Made by a program: the position numbers and the translations under genes | Shown here: in pieces, positions 61,601 to 64,000 of the stretch | Layout: each line of letters begins with the position of its first letter | Position numbering within the stretch: position 1 is the first letter of the stretch | NCBI GenBank assembly: GCA_041650805.1 | Contig: JBAZKM010000010.1 | Coordinates: forward strand, 1-64,000 | Source: Candidatus Omnitrophota bacterium | GTDB taxonomy: Bacteria; Omnitrophota; Gorgyraeia; 2-01-FULL-45-10 | Direction: 5' to 3' | DNA: 64,000 nt | Notes under the pieces: generated by a model | Told to the model about the DNA's origin: nothing | What the model saw: the letters and a program-made list of their open reading frames with translations, nothing else | Databases searched by the model: none

Positions 61601-62087
61601 TGACGCCGTCGACAGGATCGCGGGCCTGAAGAACGATCGCGGCGAGAAGCTCTTCCCGAACCTGCTTGTCATGCGCGCCATGGGCAGGAACCTGGCCGCG
61701 GATATAAGCGCTTTGAAGAAGGACGGGAAGGTGGAATTGGGCAACGTCTTCGTGGTTGCAAAGAAGGCGAACCTGGAAGCGGACGTCTTCAGCGCCATAA
61801 GGGTAGATGGGGGAGCATGGATAACGGCGATAGACGATTCTTCGGCAAGGGCATATCTGCCCATATTCGAAGCGGCCACGCTGACTTTGATGGCGGCCTC
61901 CGGCGCCGACACGGATGCCATAAGGACGTTCTATGATAAGGTATCGGAGAATCCGATAGATCCGACGGTGCTCCAGGAGATGTTAAGGACGCGGGTCATA
62001 CATCTCCTGCCGAAGGCCACCAGGTTAGAGACAAAAGAATTGAGGGATCTGTACGAAATGGCCCAGCAGGTCCACATGGCGGCATAA
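58635..62087 (+). CDS. Signal-peptide-bearing phosphofructokinase with unassigned C-terminal half
   Basis: 1,150 residues. Residues 1-25 form a signal peptide (KHKLAK, hydrophobic 8-19, cleavage near QSYA/GQ). A degenerate zinc-protease-like site, VLHECAPE, lies at His196. The phosphofructokinase core is about residues 250-670: LISGGESAGVNN (Gly261), VIGGNDHTKQA (Asn369, Asp370), SLPKTIDYDTITYP (Lys396, catalytic Asp399), and QCMGRDMGYLT (Arg440). PKTID and an Asp after GGN are typical of pyrophosphate-dependent enzymes; ATP enzymes have PGTID and GGDG. The following 480 residues include an ala/pro linker near 61340 and alpha/beta sequence I cannot place. Usual family length is 320-560, so about half the protein is extra. 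A good promoter and ribosome binding site precede it and a strong terminator follows. Confidence 0.93.
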   Translation: MKHKLAKYISILLTITFLAGQSYAGQLIDNIPAQKGTLATSLVTDDINKARTAQVAERIGEVKEPGAIANGEPLAELAQGRIPPQAILTEEREKELAGKIQESIDMAISLATTALREGKIPRRHASITEDTAYALVAFRNHFSKMRYLFNADIRGPASYILGFNRENPKTGLPSIGLSVELVDMLSPRLLAQYVLHECAPERDITLTIIKDDARDAHRTLYTEVQTAIFGKEDVEKLREELRNLINFRLPPEKRVVMLISGGESAGVNNYFALMAKRLAAHGYALEAIRFGLDGLVKDGEGFEKTRVRVSPVMADEIMDMPGAFEGTARVNLERDVEAKEGKEAKKGNIDQVLNNIKGRFGTVIVIGGNDHTKQAAMLAEECKARGLDIAVLSLPKTIDYDTITYPVGARTAGENAHDMVMRAAALPGSKRISVIQCMGRDMGYLTVAAADMVNNLSNYSPEEQARMRQIAPTVVIATPEWSWNPLKERRVNLAALLQRVRETFEKYGAVTLAVSEGFRISEEDLKPICEMDHYLGYKLRTVGMKKDKHGNPLLTELGIGDFVARAIEAMPMAYGGEEVSFERDVNLLLEDTGYSIRATPPNDVDRAVAAQATDYATDLIVNNRAYVITSGGFQISADRSSRTVEDIRGTMRAKPFEHAVGTVDLERVVDTGKEEKGPREKTSIYREDELDNLSIIGRHLPPLTAVPEIPGQEALSQRPGMNVALAIRSLNSQSESGRDMKRPNICVIARDDADGFIALLKERAPIDKADAYVMARTRKALLPFLSTRERPVPLSEVVAQAYRTFKANNTVSVVVSSNFLVHKDDPVLKALADKDALLGSLITSFAPDKDGFIRFGRRMVDIIYLALTLLPPEGEKKAMSGVRKNILGESLNLLPGENSIEIAPPASASATLPAREARSSLGSTQAMGPAGEKARIIEEITKDMPVRAQEFAATLSGILTENPDKLHILGIDSDIGGFEQKGLLQQTIFDAVDRIAGLKNDRGEKLFPNLLVMRAMGRNLAADISALKKDGKVELGNVFVVAKKANLEADVFSAIRVDGGAWITAIDDSSARAYLPIFEAATLTLMAASGADTDAIRTFYDKVSENPIDPTVLQEMLRTRVIHLLPKATRLETKELRDLYEMAQQVHMAA

Positions 62088-62108
62088 TACGTATAGATAC
62101 GGCTTTCC

Positions 62109-62142
62109 AAAGGGCCATCCGTTTTCCGGATGGCCCTTTTTT
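62109..62142 (+). terminator. Strong intrinsic terminator after the phosphofructokinase gene
   Basis: A perfect 13-base-pair stem (62109-62121 with 62127-62139), a 5-base loop and a T-run to 62142. Confidence 0.95.
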
Positions 62143-62143
62143 A

Positions 62144-62173
62144 TTGACTTGAGCAGACAGGTTGTGTTAATTT
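62144..62173 (+). promoter_or_regulatory. Probable promoter for the glucose-6-phosphate isomerase gene
   Basis: TTGACT at 62144-62149 begins two bases after the terminator T-run; TTAATT or TAATTT follows after 17 or 18 bases. The -10 element is weak. Transcription would start close to the ATG at 62180. Confidence 0.5.
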
Positions 62174-62179
62174 TAAAAA

Positions 62180-64000
62180 ATGACCCACGAAGGCAGCAAG
62201 ATGCATATAAGAGTATCTGTTAATGACGTCACCCTTGAGGCCGATATAGCCCGTCTGGCCAGGGAAGTCGATATGCCGAATATCATAACGACCCTGAGAG
62301 ACAGGTCCGGCAGGTGGGCGTCGGACCAGTTCAAGGACGGCTCCGTAACTATGCTTGACTGGACGCGCCAGACCGAACGGATCGAGCCGCAGATGGAAGG
62401 GCTCAGGCGTTTTGCCGACGCGGTAAGGCGGGAGAAGGCCGATGGAAAGACGACGGACGTCGTCATAATCGGCATCGGAGGCTCGATAGAAGGCACAAAA
62501 GCGCTCCTGGGGCTATTCGGTGTGGATAAGGCAAGCCCGTGCATCCATTATATAGATACCGTAGACCCTATTGCTATCTCCGATGTCATCAAAGAGATAG
62601 ATATGGGCCGGACGCGGCTGATAGCGATAACCAAGTCATTCACGACACTTGAGATAGTTTCAATATATAAGGTATTTCTGGCCGCGGCTGAGGCAAAAGG
62701 CATATCAAAGGAAGATATTGCCGGGCGCGTCACTATCATCACCGATGAGAAGACCGACGTCTCTGATAAAGAGAAGTACGAGATAGCAAGGTCCGGCATA
62801 GGCAAAGAGATATTCAGGATCCCGACAGGCACCGGCGGCAGGTTCTCGTGGGACACGCCCGTATCGCTTCTCCCATCCCTCATAATGGGCCACGACGTTG
62901 ATAGCCTGCGGGCCGGCTCGTCCATGATGGAGGATATCGCCGTAACCCGGACCGACATAGCGGATAACCCGGCGGCGCACCTGGCGCTATTCAAGTATCT
63001 TATGCTAAAGAACGGGAGGGACAAGACGACGCTGCTCCTGCCGGGAAAGTTAAGATCATCAGGGACATGGACGGGACAGCTCGAGATGGAGAGTTTATGC
63101 AAGGATGACGGCGGAATGGTAGTCAAGACGATACTTTTGGACCACGAGCCGATAGCGGAAGAGATATCGGAATATGGCAAAGACCGCGTTTTCCTTATGG
63201 TCAAATTGGGAGAGAAGGATACGACTTATGATAAGCTGGCCGCCAAGTTAAGAAAGGCCGGTTATCCTGTTTATGAGATTGCCATATCTTCCGGGAAGGG
63301 GATAGGCCTATATTTTAAGATGCTGGAGTTCGCCACCATCTTTACTGGGTATCTCCTGGGCATAGATCCTGTTAACCAGCCCAACGTACAACTATATAAG
63401 AAGAAGCAGTTAGAGTATGTCTCAAAGCGCGAAGACGCGCCAGCTGATAATATCGTGTCTGAAGGGCCGATCGCCGTAGATTATAACGTGTCGATGGGCC
63501 CCGGTAAGGTGACGAAGGCCCGGCTCGAAGAGGTTTTGAAGAAGGCGGGGGGTAGGACGCCGTCCGATGTAGCGGCGGCTCTCCTCTTCATCGCGGTAAA
63601 AGACCTTAAGAGGGATTACATAGTCCAGATGATATTCAGGCGCATGGATGTGCGCATGAAGGCCTCGCAGGAGAGATGGCGCCGACGGGTAAGGAAGGCG
63701 CTTAAGACCGTGACGCTGGGCGAAGAGGCGCCGTGCGTTCTGCACGCGAAACAGCAGGGTTTCCAGACGGTCGCCGACGACGGCTTCTTCCTATTCATAA
63801 GGATAATGGATTACGGCAAGTGCGATATCGCCGTCCCCGGCCTCGGCTACACCCTCGGGAAGCTTGTGCAGGCGCAGGCCAGGGGAAGCCTAGAGGGTCT
63901 TGCCGGAGAGGCCAAGCCATCGGGAAACGGCAGATATAAGGGCGTCGGCATACGTGTCGACCTCAAAGACGCCTCACCCGCCACTCAGGCCGCCTTCGAG
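62180..64000 (+). CDS. pgi: Glucose-6-phosphate isomerase (3' end outside window)
   Basis: 607 codons are open to the window edge. Phosphoglucose isomerase motifs occur in order: VVIIGIGGSIEGTKAL and ITKSFTTLEIVS (sugar-phosphate binding), GTGGRFSWDTPVSLLPSL, WTGQLEMESLCKD (with the catalytic-type Glu-Ser), and GIDPVNQPNVQLYKK. The C-terminal part (VLHAKQQGFQT, GLGYTLGKLVQAQARGSLEGL) resembles isomerases of the transaldolase-isomerase fusion group, which explains the length. It interconverts glucose-6-phosphate and fructose-6-phosphate. There is no signal peptide, unlike the three upstream genes. ATG 62180 has no ribosome binding site; an in-frame ATG at 62201 has GAAGG seven bases upstream and may be the real start. 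Confidence 0.93.
   Translation, partial: MTHEGSKMHIRVSVNDVTLEADIARLAREVDMPNIITTLRDRSGRWASDQFKDGSVTMLDWTRQTERIEPQMEGLRRFADAVRREKADGKTTDVVIIGIGGSIEGTKALLGLFGVDKASPCIHYIDTVDPIAISDVIKEIDMGRTRLIAITKSFTTLEIVSIYKVFLAAAEAKGISKEDIAGRVTIITDEKTDVSDKEKYEIARSGIGKEIFRIPTGTGGRFSWDTPVSLLPSLIMGHDVDSLRAGSSMMEDIAVTRTDIADNPAAHLALFKYLMLKNGRDKTTLLLPGKLRSSGTWTGQLEMESLCKDDGGMVVKTILLDHEPIAEEISEYGKDRVFLMVKLGEKDTTYDKLAAKLRKAGYPVYEIAISSGKGIGLYFKMLEFATIFTGYLLGIDPVNQPNVQLYKKKQLEYVSKREDAPADNIVSEGPIAVDYNVSMGPGKVTKARLEEVLKKAGGRTPSDVAAALLFIAVKDLKRDYIVQMIFRRMDVRMKASQERWRRRVRKALKTVTLGEEAPCVLHAKQQGFQTVADDGFFLFIRIMDYGKCDIAVPGLGYTLGKLVQAQARGSLEGLAGEAKPSGNGRYKGVGIRVDLKDASPATQAAFE

Noticed and set aside
32660..62087. A shared C-terminal domain in the giant, the 11.5-kb and the phosphofructokinase genes
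   Set aside because: Short look-alike strands (such as GGI or GGA followed by a helix) occur near each C-terminus, but the match is too weak to claim without profile comparison.

Overview
The window carries six protein genes, all on the + strand, and looks like a fragment of a Candidatus Omnitrophota (OP3-type) genome. The basis for that assignment is: exceptionally long uninterrupted reading frames (33.8, 11.0, 11.5 and 3.5 kb); fusion of many enzyme domains into single chains; moderately high G+C with heavy use of ATA (Ile) and AGG/AGA (Arg) codons; and the known tendency of this phylum to encode giant proteins. This is inference; there is no rRNA or marker gene here to prove it. I saw no tRNA, rRNA, insertion sequence, CRISPR array or integrase. 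The largest gap between genes is 201 bases.

Layout. (1) 1-33807: a giant gene whose 5' end lies outside the window, with at least 11,268 residues visible. In order it holds YD-like repeats with a spliced-in dockerin, a second dockerin, a peptidoglycan-binding domain, a long TolC-like series of repeats, a clan GH-A glycosidase, more beta-rich repeats, several membrane segments, a GT2 membrane glycosyltransferase, a phosphodiester-glycosidase domain, a HIT/GDP-hexose-phosphorylase-like domain, a PTS Enzyme I-like domain, and an ACT/phosphoribosyltransferase-like tail. (2) 34009-35646: a GAF-GAF-HD-GYP protein. (3) 35804-46843: a 3,679-residue protein with a signal peptide, a TraB/ChaN-like domain, a sugar nucleotidyltransferase, a phosphomannomutase and a mannose-6-phosphate isomerase. 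(4) 46974-58514: a 3,846-residue protein with a signal peptide, a HAD phosphatase, three kinase-like folds, a glycogen-synthase-like GT-B domain and a glutamate-dehydrogenase-like domain. (5) 58635-62087: a signal-peptide-bearing phosphofructokinase. (6) 62180-end: glucose-6-phosphate isomerase, cut by the window edge and without a signal peptide.

Taken together, genes 3-6 contain the enzymes around fructose-6-phosphate (PGI, PFK, PMI, PMM/PGM), a nucleotidyltransferase and a glycogen-synthase-like enzyme. Gene 1 adds glycan-building, glycan-cleaving and phosphotransfer modules. The most striking point is that three of these proteins start with convincing Sec signal peptides although their domains are normally cytoplasmic and keep many catalytic residues. 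The giant gene also shows how it may be assembled: two enzyme domains are bracketed by three copies of the same 24-base in-frame linker, and a dockerin sits inside a YD repeat unit.

Control signals are clear in several places: a perfect-consensus sigma70 promoter before gene 3, strong intrinsic terminators after genes 3 and 5, and a good ribosome binding site before genes 3 and 5. Gene 4 instead starts 11 bases after a terminator and has no visible ribosome binding site.
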